Below are positions 23,140 to 31,603 of a DNA stretch of 47,783 nucleotides, piece after piece. This DNA comes from Promethearchaeota archaeon (GTDB lineage Archaea; Asgardarchaeota; Lokiarchaeia; Sigyniarchaeales; SOKP01). The stretch covers positions 1 to 47,783 of the forward strand of contig JABXKD010000020.1 in NCBI GenBank assembly GCA_013375475.1, read 5' to 3'. Position numbers and translations under genes: made by a program. The stretch's first letter is position 1. The number at the start of each line of letters is the position of its first letter. Below the pieces are notes generated by a model, which worked only from the letters and a program-made list of their open reading frames with translations, ran no database searches and was not told the origin of the DNA.

Positions 23140-23161
23140 TCGTGAAACCCGCCTTTCACGA
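23140..23161. terminator. Inverted repeat downstream of the ferredoxin gene
   Basis: TCGTGAAA and TTTCACGA form a perfect 8-bp stem around the loop CCCGCC. It lies about 100 nt after the ferredoxin stop, beyond several long T runs (23080-23110) that could themselves terminate archaeal transcription. It could be a 3' stabilising or processing element, or a protein-binding palindrome. Confidence 0.35.
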
Positions 23162-23253
23162 AGATTTATACTCACAACCCACATATGCAGAGATAAATTG
23201 TAGTATTATGATAAATAAAAGAATAAAGGGTTTCTAGAGCTTTTTCATTTCAA

Positions 23254-24366
23254 CTACCACAATAAAATCTTTCCACAGTTTTTGCAGGTTCCTTCGTTAA
23301 TTTGCATATTAAGACAATTTTCATGGTAGGTAGTGCCACATGATTGGCATTTGTAAATTTTTCCTGTGTATTCGCCATAATCGTATCCACAGTAACTGCA
23401 TTTATCAGCATAAGAAAAATCGGTGCTATTTACATCTATTTCAACTATTTGGGCCGTTCCGGTTAAACCCATATTTTGAGTGGAAGGATTTAAGTATTGA
23501 TCACTAGGTACGGTAGGGGATGCTTGTTGTGGTTGAACATAAGTTACTGGTTGTTCCCAGTCAGACACATATCCTTTTGCGGGTGTTTTTGCTATTCCCA
23601 TTTTCATGGACACTTTTTCATCTAATATATTAGTCAATATTAGAGCTGAAGCATATTTACCTTTTGCACCTCCCTTCTGTAAGTGCGTGTGAGATATCAA
23701 ATGAATAACACGCCCTCCCACGTTTCCGTGGTCAAAGTAACAAAGTACAGGATCATCGCCCCATTTCTGTTGTATGTGAGAAGACCGGATGAGGACACGA
23801 ACTGCAGGATTAAGAACTTGTATTGGAAAAGACCTATTTTCAAGCCACCACTTAAATTCAGCTTTCTTTGTATCTTTTGCTGTCATTTTTTGCCACTTAG
23901 CTTGCTGTATTTCACTCAATACACCCTCTAGGAAGGGGTGATTTGGTTCAACAATTTGACACGCAACGACAGCATCAGCAGTTTTTTGTTGGTTCCATCG
24001 AATATAACCGGGAAAGATACTCTCAACTATATGTCTTATAGCCCAATCAGTTGTTATTAACCATCCCCCTTTCAATGACACATACTCGCTGATTTTTGGA
24101 AAAGCTGAATGCGGAATTTTGTCTCCAGGGCATCCTATCAAAACAACATCATAATCGCTTAAGTTATGCTTCATTATATCATTTGGACTTATAGTTATAT
24201 GTTTTGCGGCGTACATGTGATCTATCACCTTTCTAGGGTGTTCGTAACGACCTTCAATCGCAAGTATTTTACCGTGCTTTTCTACTGCTTTTACAACATC
24301 CTTTTTATCAAGCGCTTCCATTTTACGCCGTTTGACTTCAGAATACAGATCTTTCCAACTACTCAT
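23254..24366 (-). CDS. Glutamine-amidotransferase-like domain protein with C-terminal PHD/RING-like zinc finger
   Basis: The 370-residue protein has an N-terminal alpha/beta domain (about 25-225) with KILAIEGRYEHPRKVIDHMY, YDVVLIGCPGDKIPHSAFP and LKGGWLITTDWAIRHIVE, resembling the flavodoxin-like class I amidotransferase/ThuA fold. The GCPGD segment sits where the nucleophile elbow would be. A Pro/Gln-rich linker follows (about 275-310). The last 50 residues are a zinc domain of pattern C-x2-C-x13-C-x2-C-x4-H-x2-C-x9-C-x2-C (C4HC3). That order is typical of PHD-type fingers and close to RING. The enzyme activity and zinc-domain partner are unknown. Confidence 0.6.
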   Translation of the reverse strand: MSSWKDLYSEVKRRKMEALDKKDVVKAVEKHGKILAIEGRYEHPRKVIDHMYAAKHITISPNDIMKHNLSDYDVVLIGCPGDKIPHSAFPKISEYVSLKGGWLITTDWAIRHIVESIFPGYIRWNQQKTADAVVACQIVEPNHPFLEGVLSEIQQAKWQKMTAKDTKKAEFKWWLENRSFPIQVLNPAVRVLIRSSHIQQKWGDDPVLCYFDHGNVGGRVIHLISHTHLQKGGAKGKYASALILTNILDEKVSMKMGIAKTPAKGYVSDWEQPVTYVQPQQASPTVPSDQYLNPSTQNMGLTGTAQIVEIDVNSTDFSYADKCSYCGYDYGEYTGKIYKCQSCGTTYHENCLNMQINEGTCKNCGKILLW

Positions 24367-24450
24367 TAAATTATCTCTTTTAATAATGTTTTAAGGAATT
24401 AAATATTACTTTTTATAAGTAATAAAAAATAATTCATATATATATTTGCA

Positions 24451-25965
24451 TTGGAAGCGACAATTGTGGAAGATTTAAAAGAATTTGGCGAGCCATTAGA
24501 ATTTTGGCATTATTTTTATGAAATTACTAAGATTCCTCGATGCTCACAACATGAAGAGAAAATTCGAGAGTATGTTTTGAGCGAAGCTAAAAAAATGGGT
24601 TACCAAACTGAAATTGACGAAATTCAAAACCTCGTGGTTCGAATTCCGTCTAAAAATGACATAAGCAGAAAAAAAACGAAAATAGTATTACAAAGTCATA
24701 TGGATATGGTATGTGAAAAGCACGATAGAATACAACACGATTTTGCAAAAGACCCTCTAAAAATAAAGCTTATTGAGATAGATAAAGAAAAATGGTTAAC
24801 CGCAGAAGGTACTACTTTAGGGGCTGATAATGGCGTTGGGATCGCATATCAGCTTGCTATTATGAAAAAAATTCATAATAGAAGTTTAGAGTTTGAAAAT
24901 CTTGATCTAGATTTATTATTCACCGTTGATGAGGAAAGAGGTCTTTCGGGTGCAAGTCAAATGGACAAAAACTTGATAAGCGGTGATTATTTGTTAAACC
25001 TAGATTCAGAAGAGGACAATAGATTTACCATTGGATGTGCCGGTGGAAGAGTTTTCAGAGTTGAAATAAACCACGAGAGAGAATTTTTAACTTCTCCTAA
25101 TTTAATAGCTGTCAAACTCTCTATTTCTGGATTACTCGGGGGTCATTCAGGATCAGATATTAATAAAAAAAGAGGAAACGCCTTAAAGATATTGACTGAA
25201 ATACTCTGGAAATTAAATTCGAAATTTAATATTAATATTAGTTCTATAGAGGGAGGAAACTTAACTAATGCAATTCCTAGGGAGTCATTTGCGATTTTTT
25301 TTATGGAACAGAGCCAAAAGAATGAAATTGAAGCATTTTTAAAAGAAGTAATCCCTGAAATTCAAAATCTCTACAAAGGTACAGACTCAAAAATAACCAT
25401 TTCAATGGAAATAATGAAGGATTTTAATGATAAAAAAACACTTTCGAAGGATTTCCAAAAAAAGGTGCTTAATCTTTTCTATTTAATGCCAAATGGACCT
25501 ATATCTTTACACCCTACAAGTAAGGGCTTAGTTCACACATCACTGAACTTTGCAGTTATACATACATTAGAAAAATTTATCGAATTCAAAGTTAGTACAA
25601 GAAGTTTAGCACAATATGATAAAGATACTTTATTTGAGAAGCTGAAGACCCTATTAACAATATCAAGATTAGATATTAAAATTGAGATTATAACTATATA
25701 TCCAAGTTGGCCACCAAATTTTAACTCAAAGTTGACTGAAATTGCTAAACAAGTTTATAAAAATCTTTTTGATAAAGAAGTGATTATCCAAGCGATTCAT
25801 GCGGGATTGGAATGTGCGTTCTTTAGTTCTTTTTATCCCGATATGGAGATGATATCATTAGGGCCAAATGTACTTGGTGGGCATTCTCCTAACGAGCGCC
25901 TTGAAATAAAAAGCGTTACGAAAATTTGGAAATTTTTAATGGCATTACTGCAGAAATTAAACTAG
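24451..25965 (+). CDS. pepD: Aminoacyl-histidine dipeptidase PepD (M20C metallopeptidase)
   Basis: The 504-residue protein matches PepD: LQSHMDMVCEKHDRIQHDF carries metal ligands His and the following Asp, LGADNGVGIAYQLAIM holds the bridging Asp, TVDEERGLSGASQMDK the catalytic and metal Glu pair, and LNLDSEEDNRFTIGCAGG a ligand Asp. The lid domain near 200-390 includes GLLGGHSGSDINKKRGNA. The C-terminus has HAGLECAFFSSFYPDMEMIS and GPNVLGGHSPNERLEI. It cleaves Xaa-His and other dipeptides in the cytosol. No ATG is available at the 5' end; TTG at 24451 (or GTG at 24466) is used, probably leaderless. Confidence 0.9.
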   Translation: MEATIVEDLKEFGEPLEFWHYFYEITKIPRCSQHEEKIREYVLSEAKKMGYQTEIDEIQNLVVRIPSKNDISRKKTKIVLQSHMDMVCEKHDRIQHDFAKDPLKIKLIEIDKEKWLTAEGTTLGADNGVGIAYQLAIMKKIHNRSLEFENLDLDLLFTVDEERGLSGASQMDKNLISGDYLLNLDSEEDNRFTIGCAGGRVFRVEINHEREFLTSPNLIAVKLSISGLLGGHSGSDINKKRGNALKILTEILWKLNSKFNINISSIEGGNLTNAIPRESFAIFFMEQSQKNEIEAFLKEVIPEIQNLYKGTDSKITISMEIMKDFNDKKTLSKDFQKKVLNLFYLMPNGPISLHPTSKGLVHTSLNFAVIHTLEKFIEFKVSTRSLAQYDKDTLFEKLKTLLTISRLDIKIEIITIYPSWPPNFNSKLTEIAKQVYKNLFDKEVIIQAIHAGLECAFFSSFYPDMEMISLGPNVLGGHSPNERLEIKSVTKIWKFLMALLQKLN

Positions 25966-26052
25966 ATATCTTGAATAACAACTTCTTTTTTTAACAAAAT
26001 TTTAATTTAAAAAAAATTTATAAATCAATGTAAATAAAATTTGAAGATTAAC

Positions 26053-26580
26053 ATGCAAGAGGAAAGAAGAGATAAATCAAAAATGACGAAAGAAGAAGTC
26101 ATAGGTTCAGAGACTGTTTTCGAAAAGGTTAAAGGGAAAATTCCATGGATTTTTGGCAAAACCCTTAGAAAACCAAAAATTTTAATCCCGGGTTTAAAAA
26201 CTTCGAAAATGGATATTCCACTTCCAGGAAAATCTATCGCTGTAATTGGTGTTTATATCGTTTTATTCCTTTTACAAACTGGAATAGTATACTTGATTTT
26301 TAGAGAACCTCCTGCTTTAGGTACTGATTCAGATGGTAATGCACTTTTTTTATATCCGGAAATTAATGAATCATTTATAATAGAAGGAATAGTTGCATCG
26401 ATTTTTCTTTTTCTGTGTTCTATAGGCTTTATATTATTATATCAGGCGTCTAAATATGTATACAATAAGGATATTGCAATCCGATATTTAGTTGTAGGGA
26501 TTATATTGATTTTAACTGCGTTCGGTGCGCTTCAAGCAATGATAACGATTAAACTTGGGGAGAGATTATTTAACGTTTAA
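26053..26580 (+). CDS. Hypothetical membrane protein
   Basis: About 175 residues from the ATG at 26053; a TTG four codons earlier also opens the frame. A charged N-terminal region of about 55 residues precedes three hydrophobic segments (AVIGVYIVLFLLQTGIVYLI, IVASIFLFLCSIGFILLYQA, and YLVVGIILILTAFGALQAMI). The loop after the first helix is extracytosolic-like and Gly/Asp-rich. It is not recognised as a known family. The gene stands between pepD and the convergent gcvH. Confidence 0.55.
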   Translation: MQEERRDKSKMTKEEVIGSETVFEKVKGKIPWIFGKTLRKPKILIPGLKTSKMDIPLPGKSIAVIGVYIVLFLLQTGIVYLIFREPPALGTDSDGNALFLYPEINESFIIEGIVASIFLFLCSIGFILLYQASKYVYNKDIAIRYLVVGIILILTAFGALQAMITIKLGERLFNV

Positions 26581-26723
26581 CTAATTTCTATTCAAAATCA
26601 AATTAATTCCTATATATTAGCAAATAAAACCGCATAAATACATCAATATTAGATGAGATTAAATTTAAATAAAAATAAAAAAAAGAAAAGTAATATATTT
26701 TCTAAGAAGTTTTAAAATTAGAA

Positions 26724-27125
26724 TTATCCCAGGGAAGCAACGAAAGATTTATAGGATGCCTCATCCATTAAATTTCCTTTCTCTGCATCCCATTTTGAAG
26801 CATCAATCTTGAATAACCAAGCAGCAAGAGCATCTTCGTTTATCTTTTCAGGTTCATCCATTAAATCACTATTTACTTCCTTGACTGTTCCTGAGACAGG
26901 ACAATAGACATCTCCTACAGCCTTACTTGACTCAACTGTAGCGTCAATAGGATCTGAAGATGGCTCATCTCCATCCATAGTAACTTGTGAAAGATCCGTT
27001 CCTTCAAGAGCATCAACGTCAACGAAAGAAATCTCTCCTAATTGCTCAGCAGCATAGGGAGTAAGTCCTACTTCACCATTTGCGTCATTATACCATTGGT
27101 GGGTTTTAGTATACCAATATGTCAT
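26724..27125 (-). CDS. gcvH: Glycine cleavage system H protein (lipoyl carrier)
   Basis: The 133-residue protein has the GcvH opening YWYTKTHQWYNDANGEVGLT, LGEISFVDV, and the lipoylation site ATVESSKAVGDVYCPVSG, in which the Lys near position 68 is the carrier residue. The C-terminus AAWLFKIDASKWDAE is also typical. An acidic insertion of about ten residues (SQVTMDGDEPSSDP) precedes the lipoyl strand. It is richer in GC and acidic residues than its neighbours. No T, P or L protein gene is adjacent, so it may serve as a carrier in another lipoate-dependent reaction or belong to a scattered glycine cleavage system. Confidence 0.85.
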   Translation of the reverse strand: MTYWYTKTHQWYNDANGEVGLTPYAAEQLGEISFVDVDALEGTDLSQVTMDGDEPSSDPIDATVESSKAVGDVYCPVSGTVKEVNSDLMDEPEKINEDALAAWLFKIDASKWDAEKGNLMDEASYKSFVASLG

Positions 27126-27258
27126 GCTTTTTACAACTCTTTATTAACAATTTTATAAATTTGAATAATATTGAATTTAATTGTATGATAAAATTAATTA
27201 CATCATAGATTTAAAATTTTTTTATTGAATATATTTTTTAAAAGAAAATTACGATAAT

Positions 27259-28095
27259 ATGAATTATTCTATTAAGAAACAAATAGATTCCTATATTGAT
27301 TTTGAAGAATGGTATCTTAAGATAATAAATGATTTAAAGTTCGATTATCAAAAAGATCTTGAAGCAAGAGATTTTTTATCGAATATTTTGAGAGAAAAAG
27401 GTGCTGAATGGTGTCTTGAAGAAGTTTTACTTTCTTTTAGTCAAATGATTCAAAGAAAAACACGAATTTTTATATATGGATGTGGTCCTTCTCTTGAAGA
27501 AACTGTCAATTATTTACTAAAAATTCAAGAAAAACAAACCTATACTAATGCGGTGAATTTAGTTGCTGATGGTGCTGCTCGATTATTAATTGAAAGGAGA
27601 ATACCAATAAATGCGATTTTTACCGATTTAGATGGGATCACGAGAGCTAATTTTGATAAATCCGAGTTTGTAATTGTTCATGCTCATGGAGATAACATCC
27701 CTCGGCTGAAATATTTTAAGAAAGAAATTTTATACTTTCCTAACATTATAGGAACCACCCAAGTAAGCCCTGTTGAAAATCTTGTGAATTCTGGAGGTTT
27801 TACTGACGGTGACAGGATTTTATTTTTTATTGCTTCTTTACTAGATCCTACACATGAGGTATATCTTATTGGTATGGACTTTAATGATATTGTGGGTAAA
27901 TACAGCAAAATTGAGATAGAAAGAAATCATTTAGCAAATCCTATTAAGTTAAAGAAGTTACGATATGGATTAGAGATTATTGATTGGCTATTACCCCAGA
28001 TTAGGAATCCGGTTTATATTGTAAATTCAAAAATCGATATAGTTAACTTGAAGCATCTAACACTAGAAATGTTTAAGAATAAGATTTTACATTAG
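27259..28095 (+). CDS. mptE: 6-hydroxymethyl-7,8-dihydropterin pyrophosphokinase MptE
   Basis: The 278-residue protein has the DUF115/MptE signatures FIYGCGPSLEETVNYL near 71-86, NLVADGAARLLIERRIP near 97-113, IFTDLDGI near 117-124, VIVHAHGDN near 135-143, GTTQV, FTDGDR and YLIGMDF. MptE activates 6-hydroxymethyl-dihydropterin with ATP in the archaeal tetrahydromethanopterin/tetrahydrofolate pathway. It converges with the RadA-like gene, leaving 6 nt between the stops. No other pterin gene lies here. Confidence 0.85.
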   Translation: MNYSIKKQIDSYIDFEEWYLKIINDLKFDYQKDLEARDFLSNILREKGAEWCLEEVLLSFSQMIQRKTRIFIYGCGPSLEETVNYLLKIQEKQTYTNAVNLVADGAARLLIERRIPINAIFTDLDGITRANFDKSEFVIVHAHGDNIPRLKYFKKEILYFPNIIGTTQVSPVENLVNSGGFTDGDRILFFIASLLDPTHEVYLIGMDFNDIVGKYSKIEIERNHLANPIKLKKLRYGLEIIDWLLPQIRNPVYIVNSKIDIVNLKHLTLEMFKNKILH

Positions 28096-28101
28096 TGAGT
28101 A

Positions 28102-28878
28102 CTAAATTTTATAGTCTTCCAACCCTTTTTTAGCAATTTTATAAAGTATTTTTTTTTCAGGTAAAAGATGAGAGTTAACTAAATGGATATAACTCATATC
28201 TTTTTCCTTAAAATTTAAATATAAAAACTCAGAAAAAATGTGATTCAAATACTGCATACCTACAGGGATCTCCTTTATAATAGCATTTTCATCAAAATTG
28301 GGAGCAACTTGAGCCGTTAAAATGGTAATTAAATTGTGTTTCTGGGTAAGATCATTAATTTTTTCTAAAATTCTTAGAAATGTTGTTTTAGCTTTAAAGA
28401 ATGATACACCCTTGTCGCCACGCTCAAATCTATAGTAGTTATTGATAGAATCAACAATAAGCATCTTAATTTTATTGTTTTCTATTATATTCTCAACTTC
28501 ATTCAATTTTAATAAAAAAGCAGTATTACTCATAATTTTTGAAACTAAAATGTTCTTTAATGCTTTTTCACCATCAAGATTATTAAAATCTGCCAACTCT
28601 CTTATCCTTTCGGGACGAAATGTGTTTTCTGTATCCAAGTAAATCAATCTTTGAGATTTACGAAAACTCTGTACTGATAATTGATGACACAATTGAGTTT
28701 TTCCAGTTTTATTTGCTCCAAAAACCACATATGCGTTTCCCGATCGAAATCCACCCCCTATAACTTTATTGAGATTTTTTGAATTAGTCGAAATTAGATT
28801 TTTGTCTGAATCCATTGTTTCGATTGCATGTACGATATACTTCTTTTCTAACAAAGCAGATTTTCTTAATTTAACCAT
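28102..28878 (-). CDS. RadA/RecA-superfamily ATPase paralogue
   Basis: The 258-residue protein consists of a RecA-like core. It has Walker A GANKTGKTQ near residues 54-62, a RadA-type ENTFRPERIRELA near 85-97, Walker B MLIVDSIN near 139-146, and the sensor-like ITILTAQVAP. The helix-hairpin-helix N-terminal domain of RadA is missing, as in RadB and other paralogues. It is distinct from the second RadB-like gene at 32681-33373. Probably an accessory recombination protein. It is divergent from the RPC34-like gene. Confidence 0.8.
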   Translation of the reverse strand: MVKLRKSALLEKKYIVHAIETMDSDKNLISTNSKNLNKVIGGGFRSGNAYVVFGANKTGKTQLCHQLSVQSFRKSQRLIYLDTENTFRPERIRELADFNNLDGEKALKNILVSKIMSNTAFLLKLNEVENIIENNKIKMLIVDSINNYYRFERGDKGVSFFKAKTTFLRILEKINDLTQKHNLITILTAQVAPNFDENAIIKEIPVGMQYLNHIFSEFLYLNFKEKDMSYIHLVNSHLLPEKKILYKIAKKGLEDYKI

Positions 28879-29084
28879 TATATTAATTCCATCTTTTAAA
28901 GATTACATTGAATAATATTAATTATTTCAAATTTAAAAAATACGATTTTATAATAATTTATTTATATTTAGCAAAAATTAAATCGTAAAATTAATTTGTG
29001 ATTAAACATTGAATATTACTTATATTAATTTTAAGATTAACTCTTATTATAATTTACGTATAGATTTAGCTACACACTATTAAA

Positions 29085-29684
29085 ATGGCAAAAAAAAAGA
29101 AAGAAGTTTGTCCCTTTTGTGGAAATAGTTTTGCTTATCTCAGCCGTCACAAATGTAAAGTTAAAGAGAGGGTCGAGGGACCAGAAGAAGATGAAAAATC
29201 TGACGCTAAAAGAAGACTGGAAAGAATTGAAGAAAGAAAGCGAGAAGGTGTGCGGGGTTTAAAGAAAGATGAACAAATGGTTTTCAAACATATAAAACAA
29301 TTAAAAAATATCTATTTTGATGATTTATTAGAGATTACAAATAAACAGCGAATAGAGCTGGATAATATTTTAGATGTATTATCGTTACAGTCAAAAATTA
29401 GAGTAACGCGTGAGTTAGTAGAAGCTTCGTGGACTAAATATATTACTTTAGTTGAATCTTTTGATATAAAAGTGAAGGATCGCAAAATTGATAGACAGAA
29501 AAATGATTTCATATTAGATATTTTCTCTCACCAACCGTGTTTAATTTGTCCATTTGCGAGGAAATGTAATAATACCAATCTTGATCAGTTTAACCCAAAA
29601 CACTGTCCATGGTTATCAGATTGGATAAAGTCGTCCTTAGAAGGCAAGCCTTATTACATAAATTTCGAAGGCGTTATTGATTAA
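29085..29684 (+). CDS. RNA polymerase III subunit RPC34/RPC39-like protein
   Basis: The 199-residue protein has three parts. First, an N-terminal zinc-finger-like CPFCGNSFAYLSRHKC (residues 9-24). Then a charged linker and a winged-helix region near 60-135 (EQMVFKHIKQLKNIYFDDLL). Last, a C-terminal cluster motif with Cys at 152, 155, 161 and 174 in the arrangement C-x2-C-P-x5-C...NP-x2-C-x-W-x3-DW-like. That end matches the [4Fe-4S] cuboid motif of the Pol III subunit RPC39 (yeast RPC34) and its archaeal orthologues. Such proteins help open promoters at non-coding RNA genes in eukaryotes. The extra N-terminal finger is unusual for this family. Confidence 0.7.
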   Translation: MAKKKKEVCPFCGNSFAYLSRHKCKVKERVEGPEEDEKSDAKRRLERIEERKREGVRGLKKDEQMVFKHIKQLKNIYFDDLLEITNKQRIELDNILDVLSLQSKIRVTRELVEASWTKYITLVESFDIKVKDRKIDRQKNDFILDIFSHQPCLICPFARKCNNTNLDQFNPKHCPWLSDWIKSSLEGKPYYINFEGVID

Positions 29685-29695
29685 ATAAAGTCCAG

Positions 29696-30331
29696 TTATT
29701 TTTTCTTTAATCCAATCAAATATATTTCATTACTCTTTTTATTTGACGATTTTGGTTTTAGACTCTTAACAACCATAAAATTTTGTTTCATTTCCGTATA
29801 GAAATTATCAAAATCAGCCCCTTGAAAGATTTTAATAACGAAATTTCCTTTGAATTTGAGGAATTTTGTGAGTTTAAGAATCTGAAAGCAGAGTTTAGTT
29901 TGTCTTGATTGATCACTAAATTTGTTTCCTGATTTGTTAATACTAGCATCTGATAGAATAAGGTCGAGTTTTTCTCCTTCGAAAAATTTTTCTACCTCAA
30001 TAAGAAACTCAGGAGTGGTAAAATCCATTTTAACGATTTTTATATCTTCAAGGGAGGATAATTTCTTGGTATCTACACCCATTATTTTATAATGATCTCG
30101 GTGATAATATTTGTCAACATATTTAGTTAGATTTATTTCTGCATATTTTTTAGCTATTTGTAACCACGAACCTGGAGCACTACCTAGATCTAATATATAA
30201 AATGCTCTTTTAAAAATACTATATCTGTGCTGAATATCTAGCAATTTAAAAGCTGAACGCGCCCGGTAGCCTTCACGTTTAGCTTGCTTATAAGCGGCAT
30301 CTTTTTTATGTTCTTCTGCATCTTTTGCCAT
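29696..30331 (-). CDS. rlmE: FtsJ/RlmE-type rRNA 2'-O-methyltransferase
   Basis: The 211-residue protein shows KREGYRARSAFKLLDIQHRY near 18-37 (the conserved Lys of the catalytic tetrad lies in SAFKLLD), the SAM motif LDLGSAPGSWLQIAKKYA near 48-65, DLILSDASIN near 127-136 (catalytic Asp), and FVIKIFQGADFDNF near 163-176 (catalytic Lys). This is the RrmJ/RlmE family, which methylates the A-loop uridine of large-subunit rRNA. It is followed by trm1 upstream in the same direction, 15 nt apart, as an RNA-modification pair. Confidence 0.9.
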   Translation of the reverse strand: MAKDAEEHKKDAAYKQAKREGYRARSAFKLLDIQHRYSIFKRAFYILDLGSAPGSWLQIAKKYAEINLTKYVDKYYHRDHYKIMGVDTKKLSSLEDIKIVKMDFTTPEFLIEVEKFFEGEKLDLILSDASINKSGNKFSDQSRQTKLCFQILKLTKFLKFKGNFVIKIFQGADFDNFYTEMKQNFMVVKSLKPKSSNKKSNEIYLIGLKKK

Positions 30332-30346
30332 GGTTAAATCTTCAGA

Positions 30347-31576
30347 TTAATTTGATTTTTCAATTTCTTTTAGGGTTTTTTTTAATTCCTCAATATTCAT
30401 GTCTGTTTTAATCGAAATAAAATTGAAGTGAGTTCTTGAGGCTTTGTAACCTTTCTCTTTAATTGTTTTTATTATATGTTCAAGTTTTGGAATTGATGAA
30501 AGTTTTAATTGCTGAGATATTTTATGAATGTTGTAATATGAACTAGGCATATTTATTTCATCAAGTGCGAATTTGAGGATCTTTCTTATTCTATTTTTAT
30601 TCTTAAAATTGAATTTCTCATTTAAAAGACTTAACTCTTCAAGATAAAAATTTTGATGTAACTCACCAATCCATAAAGGCCCAGAATATGATAAATGTTT
30701 TTCACTTGAGCAAGCTGAGCATTTTCGAGGAAAATTTAAGAGATCCTCAATAATAGATGAACGATTCCCACAAGATTTACAGTGAACAATATATCCATAA
30801 CTTTTAGGTAAAGAGTTCAAGATCTTTGACTTTCCTTTAAAACAAATTGCAAAAATTCTTATGAAATGGTTAGAATAGAATGTTAGAAGTGGTATTATAC
30901 CTAGATTGTTTATATTCGCAATTCTTGAGATAAAAGACAATAATATCCGTGCCCCAGTTTCCTTGCAGTAATCTGTGTGAAGTGGTTTAGCCATATATTT
31001 TCTAATACAAGCCTTTGGTTTTACTCCAAATAATACTGCTGTATCTGTCGCGGTTATACATAACAATCCTTTATCTTTTTTAATTGCTTTAAAGGCAGAA
31101 TCAACATAAAGGTTGGGTGTGCCAAAAGGATCGATTGAAATAACATCTGGTAGGGCAGAACTTTGAGAAATCTCAGAGAATAATAGATTAGCGTCAATAT
31201 TTAAGACTTCAATTTGTTTAGATTCGATTTCATTTAATTCTATATTTTTTTTAATTAGCTCTACGGCAACTGGATTTATGTCGTTTAAAAATATTTTTTC
31301 AACAATGTTTGTATTTTTTAGCAATCTTATTGAACCAATACCCGAAGCCGCCATTGAATCTACTACTACTAAAGATTCTTGGTTAATCATCTTACTATAA
31401 GCGACAATAGCTAAGATTGAAATATCTCTGTTTATTTCCATTCTTCTGTTATAAAAAACATTCATAGATTTAGAGGGTATGGAGTCGTTATCTATCTCGT
31501 GTAAGAAGAATTTCACAGAACCTTCTTGTTTTGTAATATATTTGGATTTACCGGATTCTTGATTTTCAGTATTCAT
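30347..31576 (-). CDS. trm1: tRNA (guanine-26 N2,N2)-dimethyltransferase Trm1
   Basis: The 409-residue protein has the Trm1 N-terminal signature VFYNRRMEINRDISILAIVA, the SAM motif VVDSMAASGIGSIRLLKN, catalytic region DVISIDPFGTPNLYVDSAFK, and TATDTAVLFGVKPKACIRKY. A zinc site follows with CKSCG near residue 270 and CSAC about 20 residues later. It modifies G26 of tRNA. The C-terminal region has the usual winged-helix-like fold with YKASRTHFN. It is co-directional with rlmE, and the class I FBPase lies 27 nt upstream. Confidence 0.9.
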   Translation of the reverse strand: MNTENQESGKSKYITKQEGSVKFFLHEIDNDSIPSKSMNVFYNRRMEINRDISILAIVAYSKMINQESLVVVDSMAASGIGSIRLLKNTNIVEKIFLNDINPVAVELIKKNIELNEIESKQIEVLNIDANLLFSEISQSSALPDVISIDPFGTPNLYVDSAFKAIKKDKGLLCITATDTAVLFGVKPKACIRKYMAKPLHTDYCKETGARILLSFISRIANINNLGIIPLLTFYSNHFIRIFAICFKGKSKILNSLPKSYGYIVHCKSCGNRSSIIEDLLNFPRKCSACSSEKHLSYSGPLWIGELHQNFYLEELSLLNEKFNFKNKNRIRKILKFALDEINMPSSYYNIHKISQQLKLSSIPKLEHIIKTIKEKGYKASRTHFNFISIKTDMNIEELKKTLKEIEKSN

Positions 31577-31603
31577 ATTGTCTTTTACTTTTTAACTAGT
31601 TAA

